Source: Desulfosalsimonas propionicica (lineage in GTDB: Bacteria > Desulfobacterota > Desulfobacteria > Desulfobacterales > Desulfosalsimonadaceae). From it: DNA of 64,000 nt. The notes under the pieces were generated by a model. It saw nothing but the letters and a program-made list of their open reading frames with translations, searched no databases and was not told the origin of the DNA. Location of the stretch: positions 124,001 through 188,000 of the forward strand of contig NZ_JACDUS010000004.1 of assembly GCF_013761005.1 (NCBI RefSeq), given 5' to 3'. Of the stretch, positions 50,074 to 59,326 are shown piece by piece. Every line of letters starts with the position of its first letter. The stretch's first letter is position 1. The translations under genes were made by a program, and so were the position numbers.

Positions 50074-51482
50074 GAAAGCTTTCCGCCGCGGAAAAGGCAG
50101 CCTATTCTGCCCCGGCATTTGCACTGGCAGTGGTGGGTATTCCGGTGTATGTCTATATTCCAAAATTTTACACCGACGTGGTGGGGGTTCACATCTCGGC
50201 TCTGGGCGCCATTCTTCTGATTGTCCGGCTGTTTGACGCGTTTACCGACCCGGTTATCGGCATTTTCTCCGACAGGCTGCAGACACCCATGGGGCGGCGG
50301 CGGCCGCTTATCGCCGCTGGTGCCGTGCTCACGGTTTTTGCCATCGCGCTGTTGTTCAACCCGCCCCGGGAAATGGCCGCAGATGCGGCCAGCCTGTATT
50401 TCATGGCCATGATATTTGGCTTGTTTTTATTCTGGACCGTGGTCATTGTCCCGTATGAGTCCCTGGGCCCGGAGCTGACCTTTGACTATAATGAGCGCAC
50501 CGCCCTGTTTTCCATGCGCGACGGCGCCTTGATTGCCGGTACGGTGATTGCGGCGGCCATGCCGGGTGCAGTCCGGTGGGCCGCCGGTACAGAAGCCGGC
50601 GCGGCCGGTGAACGCCAGACCTTTTTTATCCTGTCTCTGATCTATATCCCCCTGATTCTTGGGGCCTGCGCATGGTGCGTGACTGCTTTCCGGGAACGGC
50701 CCCGGCCGGCAGAACGATCAGAGCTCCGGATTGGCCAATGGATCCGTGCAAGCCTGGCCAACCGGCCCTTTCGGATCCTTTTGATCGCTTACACCATCAG
50801 CGCCATCGGCAACAACCTTCCGGCAACCCTGATTCTGTATTACGTGGAGTATGTGCTGGAATCTTCCAGAGCGGATTTGTTTCTTGCCCTGTATTTTGTC
50901 ACAGGCATTGTCTTTCTGCCCATGTGGGTGTATTTGGCCCGCCGGACCGGCAAAAAGGCTGCCTGGATCGCTTCCATGGCCATTAATACCGGTGCGTTTT
51001 TCTGGGTATTTTTTCTGGGCCCGGGAGATGAGATGGTATACGGTATCCTGGTGTTTCTCTCCGGCATTGGTTTCGGGGCGACGCTGGCCATCCCTTCGGC
51101 CATCCAGGCCGACGTGATTGACTATGACGAACTAATTGCCGGCGACCGGCGGGAAGGGCTGTATATCAGCCTGTGGTCCATTGCCAAAAAACTGGCCGCA
51201 GCCGCGGGCGTGGGTGTAGGCCTGGCCCTGCTCGGGGTATCCGGTTACCAGCCCGGTGTCATTCAGTCCGATTCCGTGATTCTGACGCTGCGCGTGCTGT
51301 ATGCGATGGTTCCCTGCCTGTGCAATGCCATCGCCATTGTCATTGCCCTGTACTACCCCATCAGCGGCGATATTCACCTGCGCATCCGGCAAGCCATAGA
51401 AGAGCGCGCCGCCGGACGGGCGGTAGAGGATCCCCTGGTTTCCGGACGCATGATTGGCAAGGCAGGGACAGAACAGGGATAA
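50070..51482 (+). CDS. MFS transporter of the GPH (glycoside-pentoside-hexuronide) type
   Basis: 470 residues, about 12 transmembrane segments, starting from a GTG that overlaps the previous stop. Features of the GPH branch are FTDPVIGIFSDRLQTPMGRR in loop 2-3, YESLGPELTFDYNERTALFS, and IPSAIQADVIDYDELIAGDR in the second half. Members of this branch in cfa/DUF1295 clusters are not known sugar carriers; a lipid-related or signalling substrate is more likely. It is intact and in the middle of a tightly spaced operon. Confidence 0.85.
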   Translation: MRKLSAAEKAAYSAPAFALAVVGIPVYVYIPKFYTDVVGVHISALGAILLIVRLFDAFTDPVIGIFSDRLQTPMGRRRPLIAAGAVLTVFAIALLFNPPREMAADAASLYFMAMIFGLFLFWTVVIVPYESLGPELTFDYNERTALFSMRDGALIAGTVIAAAMPGAVRWAAGTEAGAAGERQTFFILSLIYIPLILGACAWCVTAFRERPRPAERSELRIGQWIRASLANRPFRILLIAYTISAIGNNLPATLILYYVEYVLESSRADLFLALYFVTGIVFLPMWVYLARRTGKKAAWIASMAINTGAFFWVFFLGPGDEMVYGILVFLSGIGFGATLAIPSAIQADVIDYDELIAGDRREGLYISLWSIAKKLAAAAGVGVGLALLGVSGYQPGVIQSDSVILTLRVLYAMVPCLCNAIAIVIALYYPISGDIHLRIRQAIEERAAGRAVEDPLVSGRMIGKAGTEQG

Positions 51483-51508
51483 ACGGCCAACAAAAAGAAA
51501 GTTATTTT

Positions 51509-52321
51509 ATGGACACTGTTATTCTGTTTACCGTGAATCTGTCAGCCGTTGCCGTGTTTATGACGGCCGGCTGGGGGATCAGCCTGATGCGCAGAAATGC
51601 CGCCATTGCCGATGCCCTTTGGGGGCTGGGTTTCGTGCTGGTGGCCTGGCTGACCTTTTTCCAGGCAGACGGATTTTTCATGCGAAAGCTCCTGCTCGCC
51701 CTGATGGTGACCATCTGGGGCCTGCGTTTGTTTGTCCATATTGCCGGGCGAAGCCGGGGCAAGGGCGAAGATCCCAGGTATGCGGCCTGGCGGGCGCAAT
51801 ACGGGCAAAGCTTCTGGATAGTGAGCCTCTACAGGGTGTTTCTGGTGCAGGCGGTTTTTTTATGGGTCATTGCCATCGGTGTTCAGTACGGCCAGGTGGC
51901 TGCACACCCAGCCCGCCTGACATGGCTGGATGGGGCCGGCTTTTTGATCTGGCTTTCCGGGCTGGTGATTGAATCCGTGGCCGACTACCAGCTGCGGGAC
52001 TTTCTGTCCGCCCCGGAAAACCGCGGCCGCGTAATGGACCAGGGCCTCTGGCGGTACAGCCGGCACCCCAACTATTTCGGTGAAACCCTGGTTTGGTGGG
52101 GCATCTTTGTTATGGTGCTGTCTGCACCCCTTGGATTTTTGACCATTGTCAGCCCGCTGGTGATCACATATACCCTGCTGCGGCTCACCGGCGTAACCCT
52201 CATGGAAGAAACCGAGTTTTCCGACAACCCTGAATATCAGGCCTACATCCGGCGGACCAGCGCATTTGTGCCCTGGTTTCCCGACAAAGGCCGGGAAAAA
52301 GGAGCCGATCATGACAAATGA
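51509..52321 (+). CDS. DUF1295 membrane protein (steroid 5-alpha-reductase-like)
   Basis: 270 residues from the ATG at 51509; a longer frame upstream overlaps the transporter gene and is rejected. It has six or seven hydrophobic segments. The C-terminal family signature LWRYSRHPNYFGETLVWWGI is intact, followed by GVTLMEETEFSDNPEYQAYI. DUF1295 is related to steroid reductases and isoprenylcysteine methyltransferases and binds NAD(P)H or SAM near the RHPNY motif. A role in altering unsaturated or branched membrane lipids is likely. The next gene starts 11 bases before this one ends. Confidence 0.9.
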   Translation: MDTVILFTVNLSAVAVFMTAGWGISLMRRNAAIADALWGLGFVLVAWLTFFQADGFFMRKLLLALMVTIWGLRLFVHIAGRSRGKGEDPRYAAWRAQYGQSFWIVSLYRVFLVQAVFLWVIAIGVQYGQVAAHPARLTWLDGAGFLIWLSGLVIESVADYQLRDFLSAPENRGRVMDQGLWRYSRHPNYFGETLVWWGIFVMVLSAPLGFLTIVSPLVITYTLLRLTGVTLMEETEFSDNPEYQAYIRRTSAFVPWFPDKGREKGADHDK

Positions 52322-53573
52322 ATCCAGTCTGGATATTGCCGTGGCAGGCGGCGGGGTGGCCGGCATTGTTGCCGCATACCTGCTTGCCCGGCGCCATCGG
52401 GTGACCCTGTATGAAAAAAACAGCTACGTGGGCGGCCACACCCACACCATCGAAGTCGATGAAGGCAATGAATCTGCTGCATGCGTGGATACGGGATTCA
52501 TTGTTTTCAACGACCGCACCTATCCCAATTTCATCCGGTTTATCAAACAACTCGGCGTATCCAGCCTGCAAAGCGCCATGTCATTTACATACTGGGACCC
52601 GGGCATGGGGTTTACCTACAACACCACACGCCCCTTTGCAGACAAAAAAAACCTGCTGCGGCCGTCGTTCTGGCGCCTGCTGTTTGAAATCGACCGGTTT
52701 AACAAAACAACACGGAGATGGCTTGCACAAAACCGCCTGGCGGACATGACCCTTGGTCAATACTTGCGGCAGGCCGGATTTTCCCCCGCTTTGGCAAAAC
52801 ATTACGTCACTCCCGTAAGTGCGGCCATATGGTCCACGGGCGAGCGGGATATACTGGATTTTCCGGCGCAAACCTTTGCCCGGTTCTTTGAAAACCACGG
52901 GCTGCTGTCTTTTTCCGGCCATCCGCAATGGTATACCATCCAGGGCGGCAGCCATGAATATGTCAAAGCGTTTTTAAAAACATTTCCAGGCACGGTGCAC
53001 ACCGGCTGTCCGGTGAAAAAAATCGCCCGGGAAAACGGGGGGGTGCGGCTATGGACCCATGAGGCAGAAGCCGTTCATGACAAGGTCGTGATCGCCGCCC
53101 ATGCAAACGAGGCCCTGGCAATGCTGACAGATCCTTCTGATGCCGAGGCAAAACTGCTTTCGCTTTGGCAGTATGCTCAAAACCGGGTAATCCTGCACCG
53201 GGACACCAGTTGCCTCCCTCCCCTGCAGACAGCCTGGGGCTCCTGGAATTACAGGCAGGGGGCAAAAAAGGCCGTCCGCGGTCCCGCAACCCTGACCTAT
53301 TATATGAACCAGCTCCAGCAGCTGGCCTGTCAACATCACTACTGCGTCACCCTGAATCCGGATTATCCCATAGAGCCGGGCCATATGATTGCGGATCTCA
53401 ATTATGCCCACCCCATGTTTGACAAAGACGCTACGGCCACACAGGGGGATCTGCCAGGCTTAAACGGGGTCAACAACACTTGGTTTTGCGGCAGCTATTT
53501 CCGCTACGGCTTTCATGAAGACGCGGTGATGTCGGCTGCGGCCGTTGGCAAAGAGTTCGGGATTGAACTATGA
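52311..53573 (+). CDS. FAD-dependent amine-oxidase-like oxidoreductase
   Basis: 420 residues from the ATG at 52311, with AAAAAGGAG at six bases. The N-terminal dinucleotide motif is IAVAGGGVAGIVAAYLLARR, followed by YEKNSYVGGHTHTIEVDE. The C-terminal FAD-binding region reads NNTWFCGSYFRYGFHEDAVM. This group (annotated NAD/FAD-binding protein or COG2907) is regularly adjacent to DUF1365 and cfa-like genes. It is expected to oxidise or desaturate a fatty acyl chain. It overlaps the DUF1365 gene by four bases. A link to furan or cyclopropane fatty acid synthesis is suggested by similar clusters, not shown here. Confidence 0.88.
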   Translation: MTNESSLDIAVAGGGVAGIVAAYLLARRHRVTLYEKNSYVGGHTHTIEVDEGNESAACVDTGFIVFNDRTYPNFIRFIKQLGVSSLQSAMSFTYWDPGMGFTYNTTRPFADKKNLLRPSFWRLLFEIDRFNKTTRRWLAQNRLADMTLGQYLRQAGFSPALAKHYVTPVSAAIWSTGERDILDFPAQTFARFFENHGLLSFSGHPQWYTIQGGSHEYVKAFLKTFPGTVHTGCPVKKIARENGGVRLWTHEAEAVHDKVVIAAHANEALAMLTDPSDAEAKLLSLWQYAQNRVILHRDTSCLPPLQTAWGSWNYRQGAKKAVRGPATLTYYMNQLQQLACQHHYCVTLNPDYPIEPGHMIADLNYAHPMFDKDATATQGDLPGLNGVNNTWFCGSYFRYGFHEDAVMSAAAVGKEFGIEL

Positions 53574-54346
53574 ATTCAAAAATTTATACAGGCTTTGTGG
53601 AACATACCCGTCATCTGCCGGTGTATCATCATTTTCAGTACCCGGTCTACATGTACGGCATTGACATCGATGAACTGGCCCTGCTGGACAAAAAACTGCC
53701 GTTTTTCGGCTACAACCGGCTGCGGCCAGCAACCATCAATGATGCCGATTACCTGGACAACAGACCGGGCTGCATAAAGGAAAAGCTTCTGGATCTGCTG
53801 CCCGAAGCCGACAGGGAACAGGTGGCAACTGTTATGCTGATCACCGCTGCGCGGTATTTTCATTATATTTTCAACCCGGTGTGCTTCTATTACTGCTTTG
53901 ACCGACAGGGAGCAATGATTTGCCTGGCAGCCGAGGTGAGCAATACTTACGGAGAGCGGCACATGTATCTGCCCAAGCCCGCGGCACCGGACACCTCTGA
54001 ACCGGGAATCCTGCAATATACCGCTGACAAGGCCTTTCACGTATCACCGTTTAACAACATGTCCGGCCGATACGATTTTTTCTGCACCGCCCCGGGCCAA
54101 ACCATAGATGTTGCCATCCACCTGGTCCGGGAAGGGGAAAAAATCTTTGAGGCCCGTTTCCGGGCAAGGGGCCGGGAGTTGACCCGGGCGGCCCACCTCG
54201 GGCTATTGCTGCGCCATCCGGTCATGCCGCATCTCACCATGCCCAGAATTATTTTTGAAGCCATGCGCCTGTATTACCGAAAGCACATGCCCTGGCATGA
54301 CAAACCGGCCCCGTCAGATCCCATGACCATCCGGCACAAGCGGTAA
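53570..54346 (+). CDS. DUF1365 protein
   Basis: 258 residues. It shows the family pattern: GFVEHTRHLPVYHHFQYPVY at the N terminus, ITAARYFHYIFNPVCFYYCF in the centre, AEVSNTYGERHMY, and FHVSPFNNMSGRYDFFCTAP. DUF1365 proteins are of unknown activity and are almost always next to a cyclopropane-fatty-acyl-phospholipid synthase gene and an FAD oxidoreductase, as here. It is the last gene of the operon; cfa follows convergently 21 bases away. Confidence 0.9.
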   Translation: MNSKIYTGFVEHTRHLPVYHHFQYPVYMYGIDIDELALLDKKLPFFGYNRLRPATINDADYLDNRPGCIKEKLLDLLPEADREQVATVMLITAARYFHYIFNPVCFYYCFDRQGAMICLAAEVSNTYGERHMYLPKPAAPDTSEPGILQYTADKAFHVSPFNNMSGRYDFFCTAPGQTIDVAIHLVREGEKIFEARFRARGRELTRAAHLGLLLRHPVMPHLTMPRIIFEAMRLYYRKHMPWHDKPAPSDPMTIRHKR

Positions 54347-54367
54347 ATCAATCTTTGCGGCCCATAT

Positions 54368-55597
54368 CTATGAGTTATATATAAAACCCCTGTCCATTGG
54401 ATAATCCGTGGTGTTTCCCTTGCAAAAAGTAATCTGGTAGAGCCGAAGCACCGAATTGGGAGTCCGGAAAAACGCGGCACAGGAATGAAGATAGGCCCGC
54501 CAGGTCCGGCGGAAGCGTTCGTCAAACAGCTTGGGATTGTAGCTGTTGATCATGGCCCAGTTTTCATCAAACCTTGCGGCCCACTGATCCAGGGTCAGGG
54601 CATAGTGGCGGCGGAGATTTTCAATATCGAGTATTTCAAGACCATGGACTGCCATTAAATCAATGGTTTCGGTCAGACCGGGCAGATATCCGCCGGGAAA
54701 AATATGTTTCCGGATAAAAAAGTCCGTGTCCATGGGACGATCATGGGCGATAAAATGCAGCAGGCCGATTCCCCCGGGCTTCAGGCATTGCGCCATGGAC
54801 CGGATCCAGTCCTTAAGCTGGCCTTTTCCCGCATGTTCGTAAACCCCCAGGGATGCGTACTTGTCATATGTGCCCGACACCTGCCGGAAGTCACTTTCCT
54901 GGACGCGAATTTTATCGGCAATGCCTTCCTGCCGGGCCTTGTCTACCAGCCAGCGGTTCTGATCTGTAGTGGGACTTAAGTTGGTGCCAATCACCCCATA
55001 ATTTTTTACCGCATGAAAAAGCAGCGAACCCCATCCGCCGCCCACGTCGATTAAGTGCTCGCCTTTTTTGAGCCGCAGTTTCCGGCAGACATGATCAAGC
55101 TTGTTTTCCTGTGCCTGACGCAGACTCCGGGTGCCCTCTTTCCAGTATGCGCAGGTGTAGGTCATGGTGGGATCCAGGTACTGCCAGAAAATATCGGATC
55201 CGCGGTTATAATGCGCCAGGGCGTTTTTTACCCCCTGGCTGCTTTTCCGGTTGCCAAACAGCATCTCGTGCCACAGGTTGCGCATCCGGATAAGGGGATG
55301 GAAAATACGAGTCTGCCGGGCGGTTTGGGCCAAAGACGGTTCATTGTCAGCGGTTGCCCGGATCAGGGCTTTTAAATCCCCTTCTATATCCACACCGCCG
55401 TTAATGTAGGATTCAATCAGTCCCCATCCAAAAAACAGCATGGAGTTGAACTGGGCTGTTTTTGTCTTATACCGGATCACAAAAGCCGGCGGCCCGGTGC
55501 CATGGGCATAACAGGTGCCGTCTGTAAAAACGATTTTAAAGGCAATCGGCGTTTTGCCCAGAAACCTGACATACATTGCTTTCAAAAAATCGACCAT
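54368..55597 (-). CDS. cfa: Cyclopropane-fatty-acyl-phospholipid synthase family methyltransferase
   Basis: 409 residues from the ATG at 55595-55597, preceded by GGGAGA at seven bases; a reading 38 codons longer is unsupported. The N-terminal lipid-binding region has FGWGLIESYINGGVDIEGDL. The SAM-binding motif is EHLIDVGGGWGSLLFHAVKN near 190, then TNLSPTTDQNRW. The downstream DKYASLGVYEHAGK and HIFPGGYLPGLTET match Cfa catalytic segments. It methylenates double bonds of phospholipid acyl chains using SAM at the membrane. Unlike many genomes, it is encoded convergently to the DUF1365 operon and divergently from siaA. Confidence 0.9.
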   Translation of the reverse strand: MVDFLKAMYVRFLGKTPIAFKIVFTDGTCYAHGTGPPAFVIRYKTKTAQFNSMLFFGWGLIESYINGGVDIEGDLKALIRATADNEPSLAQTARQTRIFHPLIRMRNLWHEMLFGNRKSSQGVKNALAHYNRGSDIFWQYLDPTMTYTCAYWKEGTRSLRQAQENKLDHVCRKLRLKKGEHLIDVGGGWGSLLFHAVKNYGVIGTNLSPTTDQNRWLVDKARQEGIADKIRVQESDFRQVSGTYDKYASLGVYEHAGKGQLKDWIRSMAQCLKPGGIGLLHFIAHDRPMDTDFFIRKHIFPGGYLPGLTETIDLMAVHGLEILDIENLRRHYALTLDQWAARFDENWAMINSYNPKLFDERFRRTWRAYLHSCAAFFRTPNSVLRLYQITFCKGNTTDYPMDRGFIYNS

Positions 55598-55813
55598 GTT
55601 TATTTCTCCCGGCTTTGGTGGCTGTTTGTCTGCAGCATACCATAAAAAGGCTAAAGAAATAAGGTTTCCCGCCCGATAGGTGAATAAGCCCGAAGCATTT
55701 TTATTGTGCACCGCGGCTTTTCATAAAACCCATTATCGCCACAGGCTTTTGCAGCAAATACAAATATTGCGCTTTTTCAATCAAATGCAAAAGAAATAGC
55801 CAAAATCAAACTA

Positions 55814-55847
55814 TTTTCTGTTTCCGGCGGCAGCCTGAAACAGAAAA
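55814..55847. promoter_or_regulatory. Inverted repeat TTTTCTGTTTC / GAAACAGAAAA between cfa and siaA
   Basis: Two perfect 11-base arms (55814-55824, 55837-55847) flank a 12-base G/C-rich loop, 33 bases upstream of the siaA start. It could be an operator controlling one or both divergent genes, or a leader hairpin. Confidence 0.6.
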
Positions 55848-55879
55848 CCTGAATTTTTTACCAAAAGGGTGACCGACTT

Positions 55880-57928
55880 ATGGCGCTTTTCAATTCCCGT
55901 TTACGGATCAAGTCCATGCTGGCACTGATCCTGGCATGCATGGTGGTTCTGGGGCCGGTTGTGGTGATCGGATGGCAGGTGCTGGAAAAGGGGCGTGCGG
56001 AATTGGGCCAAGCCTATACCCTGAATCTAACCCGGCTCAGCGCTCAGAAAATCAAAGCCCCTGTCACCAGAGAACTTGCCCTGGCCTGCCGTTTTGCCGA
56101 CTCCGTGCTGCTTCGCCAATGGCTGCTCAACGAGGATTCATCAAAGAAAAAAGCCCTGTTCTTCCGGGAGGCCAGCGGTTTCCGGCGGGACTTTGCCGAC
56201 AACAACTACTTTATTGTCAACCGTGAAAACCTTGCCTACAGTTTAAACAATAGTGAAAAGCCCTACAGCCGGCAACCGCGATATCACCTGGATCCGGACA
56301 ACCCCGATGACAATTGGTTTTTTCAAACCATGGCCGAATGCGAAAACTTCAACATCAATGTCAATCATGATGTACATCTTGGGGAAACCCGGGTCTGGAT
56401 CAACGTGATTGTCCGCAACGGGGCTGAAAAAATCGGACTGGCCGGCACCGGCCTGAAACTTGATGCATTTCTGGATGAATTTATCCATACGGATGAACCT
56501 GGCGTAACCCCCATGATCATCAACAGCCAGGGACTTATCCAGGCCCATCCGGATCAGAGCCTGATCTCCTTTGGCTCGGGTGCCGATGCCGGCAAAGCGA
56601 AGTTTTCCCTCAGGGATCTGCTTGGCGGCGGCGCCGGTCACGAAAATCTGGGCAAAGCAATGGAAAAGGCCCGGAAGGCACCAGGCACGGTTGCCTCTCT
56701 TTGGGCTCAACTGGATGGAAAAAGGCAGATTCTGGCTCTGTCCTGGCTGCCGGAACTCAAATGGTACGTGGTCAATGCCGTGGATTTAAAGGCTGCACAG
56801 GTAATTGATGAAAATTGGATTACAACGGCCATTGCCGCCCTGGCCGTTATGTTCATCGTTTTGGTGGCGCTTTTCGGCTACGGCGTGGACAGGATGATCC
56901 TGCGCCCCTTAAACAGGCTCCATCATTCGGCCACGGCGCTTTCCCGGGGCCGGTATGATGCGCCCCTGCCCTCGGCCCAAAATGACGAGATCGGTGACCT
57001 GAGCAGGGCTTTTGCCGTGATGGTCGGCAAAATCAAAAATCATACCCGGCAGCTGGAAGACAAGGTCCGGCAGCGGACCCGGGAACTGGAAGAGCAGTCC
57101 CGCCTTCTGGAAAACGCCAAGGTTGCAGCCGAGGAGGCCAACAATGCCAAATCCGAAGTCCTTGACAATGTTATGGAAAGCATTCACTATGCGCAAACCA
57201 TCCAACAGGCGATTTTAAGCACAGAGCTGCAGATAAAACAATTTGTCCCGGAATGTTTCACTCTGTGGCGGCCAAAGGATGTTATCAGCGGGGATATGAT
57301 CTGGAGCAAAGATCAGGAGGACGGTTTTGCCATAGCGGTTATTGACTGTACAGGACACGGGGTTCCCGGCGGGATTATGACCATGGCGGCGGTTTCGGTA
57401 TTGAATCGTGTGGTAAGCGAGTTCGGGCTGCAGCGTCCTCACCGGGTTTTGCAGGAAGTCAGCCGCATTGTCCAAAATATGCTCGGCAACCAGAAGACCT
57501 GCCGGTTTTCAGAAGACGGCCTGGACATGGCCCTTTGCACGTATCAGCGATCCGGGTCTACCCTATTTTTTGCCGGGGCGCGCCTGGGGCTGCTTTATGA
57601 GAACGACGGCAGGCTCCTGGAAATCAAGGGAGACAAGCAAAGCCTGGGATATCGCTCTTCAAATCCCGACTACCCGTTTCAAACCCACACAATTGCCGTG
57701 GACAAGCCATTGAGAGTTTATCTGGCCACTGACGGAACCTTTGACCAAATCGCTGAAAATACCGGCCTGCCAGTGGGGAAACGGCGCATCCGCGATTTTC
57801 TGACCCACATCTGCAAAGACCCCATGGACGCACAAAAACAAAGCCTTGCAAATATGATGGAAGAATTTCAGGGCAGCGAGGAACAACGCGATGATATCAC
57901 ATTTCTCGGTCTGCACCTCAAAGCCTGA
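55880..57928 (+). CDS. siaA: SiaA-like sensor phosphatase (Cache-HAMP-PP2C/SpoIIE)
   Basis: 682 residues. A membrane segment at 13-33 is followed by a periplasmic Cache-type sensor domain to about 310, a second membrane segment near 313-335, a HAMP domain (RPLNRLHHSATALSRGRYDA), a coiled coil (EDKVRQRTRELEEQSRLLEN), and a C-terminal PP2C/SpoIIE phosphatase with KDVISGDMIWSK and IAVIDCTGHGVPGGIMTM, whose Asp residues bind metal. This matches SiaA, which dephosphorylates SiaC in response to an external signal. The next three genes encode SiaD-, SiaB- and SiaC-like proteins. The start is ATG 55880. Confidence 0.88.
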   Translation: MALFNSRLRIKSMLALILACMVVLGPVVVIGWQVLEKGRAELGQAYTLNLTRLSAQKIKAPVTRELALACRFADSVLLRQWLLNEDSSKKKALFFREASGFRRDFADNNYFIVNRENLAYSLNNSEKPYSRQPRYHLDPDNPDDNWFFQTMAECENFNINVNHDVHLGETRVWINVIVRNGAEKIGLAGTGLKLDAFLDEFIHTDEPGVTPMIINSQGLIQAHPDQSLISFGSGADAGKAKFSLRDLLGGGAGHENLGKAMEKARKAPGTVASLWAQLDGKRQILALSWLPELKWYVVNAVDLKAAQVIDENWITTAIAALAVMFIVLVALFGYGVDRMILRPLNRLHHSATALSRGRYDAPLPSAQNDEIGDLSRAFAVMVGKIKNHTRQLEDKVRQRTRELEEQSRLLENAKVAAEEANNAKSEVLDNVMESIHYAQTIQQAILSTELQIKQFVPECFTLWRPKDVISGDMIWSKDQEDGFAIAVIDCTGHGVPGGIMTMAAVSVLNRVVSEFGLQRPHRVLQEVSRIVQNMLGNQKTCRFSEDGLDMALCTYQRSGSTLFFAGARLGLLYENDGRLLEIKGDKQSLGYRSSNPDYPFQTHTIAVDKPLRVYLATDGTFDQIAENTGLPVGKRRIRDFLTHICKDPMDAQKQSLANMMEEFQGSEEQRDDITFLGLHLKA

Positions 57929-57989
57929 ACCGACGGATGGATCAGCGGGATAAGTATTATTAAGAGGGTTTAAACCAGGAGAGGACACA

Positions 57990-58754
57990 TTGGACGAAGA
58001 ATCCATATTTTTACGGGAAACAAAGGTGATAGATGAAGCCGAACACCTTCTGGTCACGGAAAACAGTGCCGGCAATCCCCTTGCCCGGCCTTATTCTGAC
58101 CTGCTGACCGAATATAAAAAGCTTTTCCGCCAGACCCAGCGGCTGGTGAAAATGAGCGATCGCATGCAGAAAAATCTCAATGAGCTCAATGCTGAGCTCC
58201 AGTCTCACAAGGAAATCCTGTCGAAAATGTCTTATATCGACGGGCTGACTTCAATTGCAAACAGAAGGTGCTTTAACGAGCGCCTGGAAACGGAATGGAA
58301 CCGGGCCCTGCGAACGGGCCGCCCGCTGGCACTGATTCTTCTGGATCTGGATTATTTCAAGCAGTTCAATGATCATTACGGCCATGCAGAAGGAGATGCC
58401 TGCCTCATTCAGGTGGCCGGCGCTCTGGGCCGGGCCGTGAAAAGACCCGGGGATCTGGCGGCCCGGTATGGAGGTGAAGAATTTGTTATTTTACTTCCGG
58501 AAACAACGTCAACCGGTGCCATAACGGTTGCATCCGATGTTCAAAGCCGTATTGGTGAACTGGCCATTGCGCACCAATGCTCCGATATTGCACCGGTTGT
58601 CACGGTCAGCATTGGCGTGGCAGTAATGTTTCCGGAAAAAATCGACAGGCACCAAGACCTTATCGAGGCCGCTGACAGGCAGCTTTATGCAGCCAAAAAA
58701 GCAGGCCGCAATCAGATCAAAGAAAAGGTGATGGGCAATGATGCATCAGATTGA
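57990..58754 (+). CDS. siaD: SiaD-like diguanylate cyclase
   Basis: 254 residues from a TTG at 57990 (AGGAGAGG upstream). Residues 35-80 form a helical/coiled-coil stalk (TEYKKLFRQTQRLVKMSDRM). The GGDEF domain has MSYIDGLTSIANRR, LILLDLDYFKQFNDHYGHAE and the active-site loop RYGGEEFVI at 159-167. The inhibitory I-site RPGD (152-155) lies five residues before it, so feedback inhibition by c-di-GMP is expected. A coiled stalk without other sensor domain is what SiaC-binding cyclases show. It overlaps siaB by 17 bases. Confidence 0.88.
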   Translation: MDEESIFLRETKVIDEAEHLLVTENSAGNPLARPYSDLLTEYKKLFRQTQRLVKMSDRMQKNLNELNAELQSHKEILSKMSYIDGLTSIANRRCFNERLETEWNRALRTGRPLALILLDLDYFKQFNDHYGHAEGDACLIQVAGALGRAVKRPGDLAARYGGEEFVILLPETTSTGAITVASDVQSRIGELAIAHQCSDIAPVVTVSIGVAVMFPEKIDRHQDLIEAADRQLYAAKKAGRNQIKEKVMGNDASD

Positions 58755-59283
58755 ACAATTCTACGAGCAACTCAGGCATGAAGGCATCATTTTCAGTTTC
58801 AGCGGTCCGGTATCCCAAAGCCTGCTGGAAGGTATCGGCGAGACCCTGCGACAGAAAATGAACCTGGAAGAAACAAGTACCAGCGTGACACAAAAAGTTT
58901 TTTCGATTTTTGTTGAACTCATGCAGAATGTGATCAATTATTCCGCGGAAAAAGGAATCATCGGCGGTGAAGAGCAGGATCTGAGCCTTGGGGTTTTAAT
59001 CATCGGCAAACAGGAAAACCATTTTTATATCCAATGCGGCAACTACATTACTCAGGACCAGAAAGGCCCCCTTGCTGAAAAGCTCAACAAAATTCAGGCC
59101 ATGGACAAGGACGAACTCAAGCGCTACTACAAGCAGCAGCGAAGAAAAGACCCGGCAGAGCAAAGCAAGGGAGCCGGGCTGGGTTTTATTGAAATGGCCC
59201 GCAAGGCCTCACAGCCGATCCAATTCAGCATCCTGCCCACCAGCACAGAAAAGGATTTTTTTGTGGTCACCGCGATTATCTGA
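58738..59283 (+). CDS. siaB: SiaB-family protein kinase
   Basis: 181 residues, start ATG 58738 with AAGGTG upstream. Features of the SiaB/DUF6272 family are KVFSIFVELMQNVINYSAEK near 60-79, a HATPase-like N-box with E-x3-N, and KGAGLGFIEMARKASQPIQF near 140-160, a G-box with GAGLG. The kinase phosphorylates SiaC and antagonises SiaA, in the manner of anti-sigma kinases. It follows the cyclase gene immediately, whereas in Pseudomonas the order is siaA-siaB-siaC-siaD. Confidence 0.88.
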   Translation: MMHQIEQFYEQLRHEGIIFSFSGPVSQSLLEGIGETLRQKMNLEETSTSVTQKVFSIFVELMQNVINYSAEKGIIGGEEQDLSLGVLIIGKQENHFYIQCGNYITQDQKGPLAEKLNKIQAMDKDELKRYYKQQRRKDPAEQSKGAGLGFIEMARKASQPIQFSILPTSTEKDFFVVTAII

Positions 59284-59326
59284 ATGATACCTCAATGCAT
59301 TGGATATATTGTCTAAGGAGTCAGCA

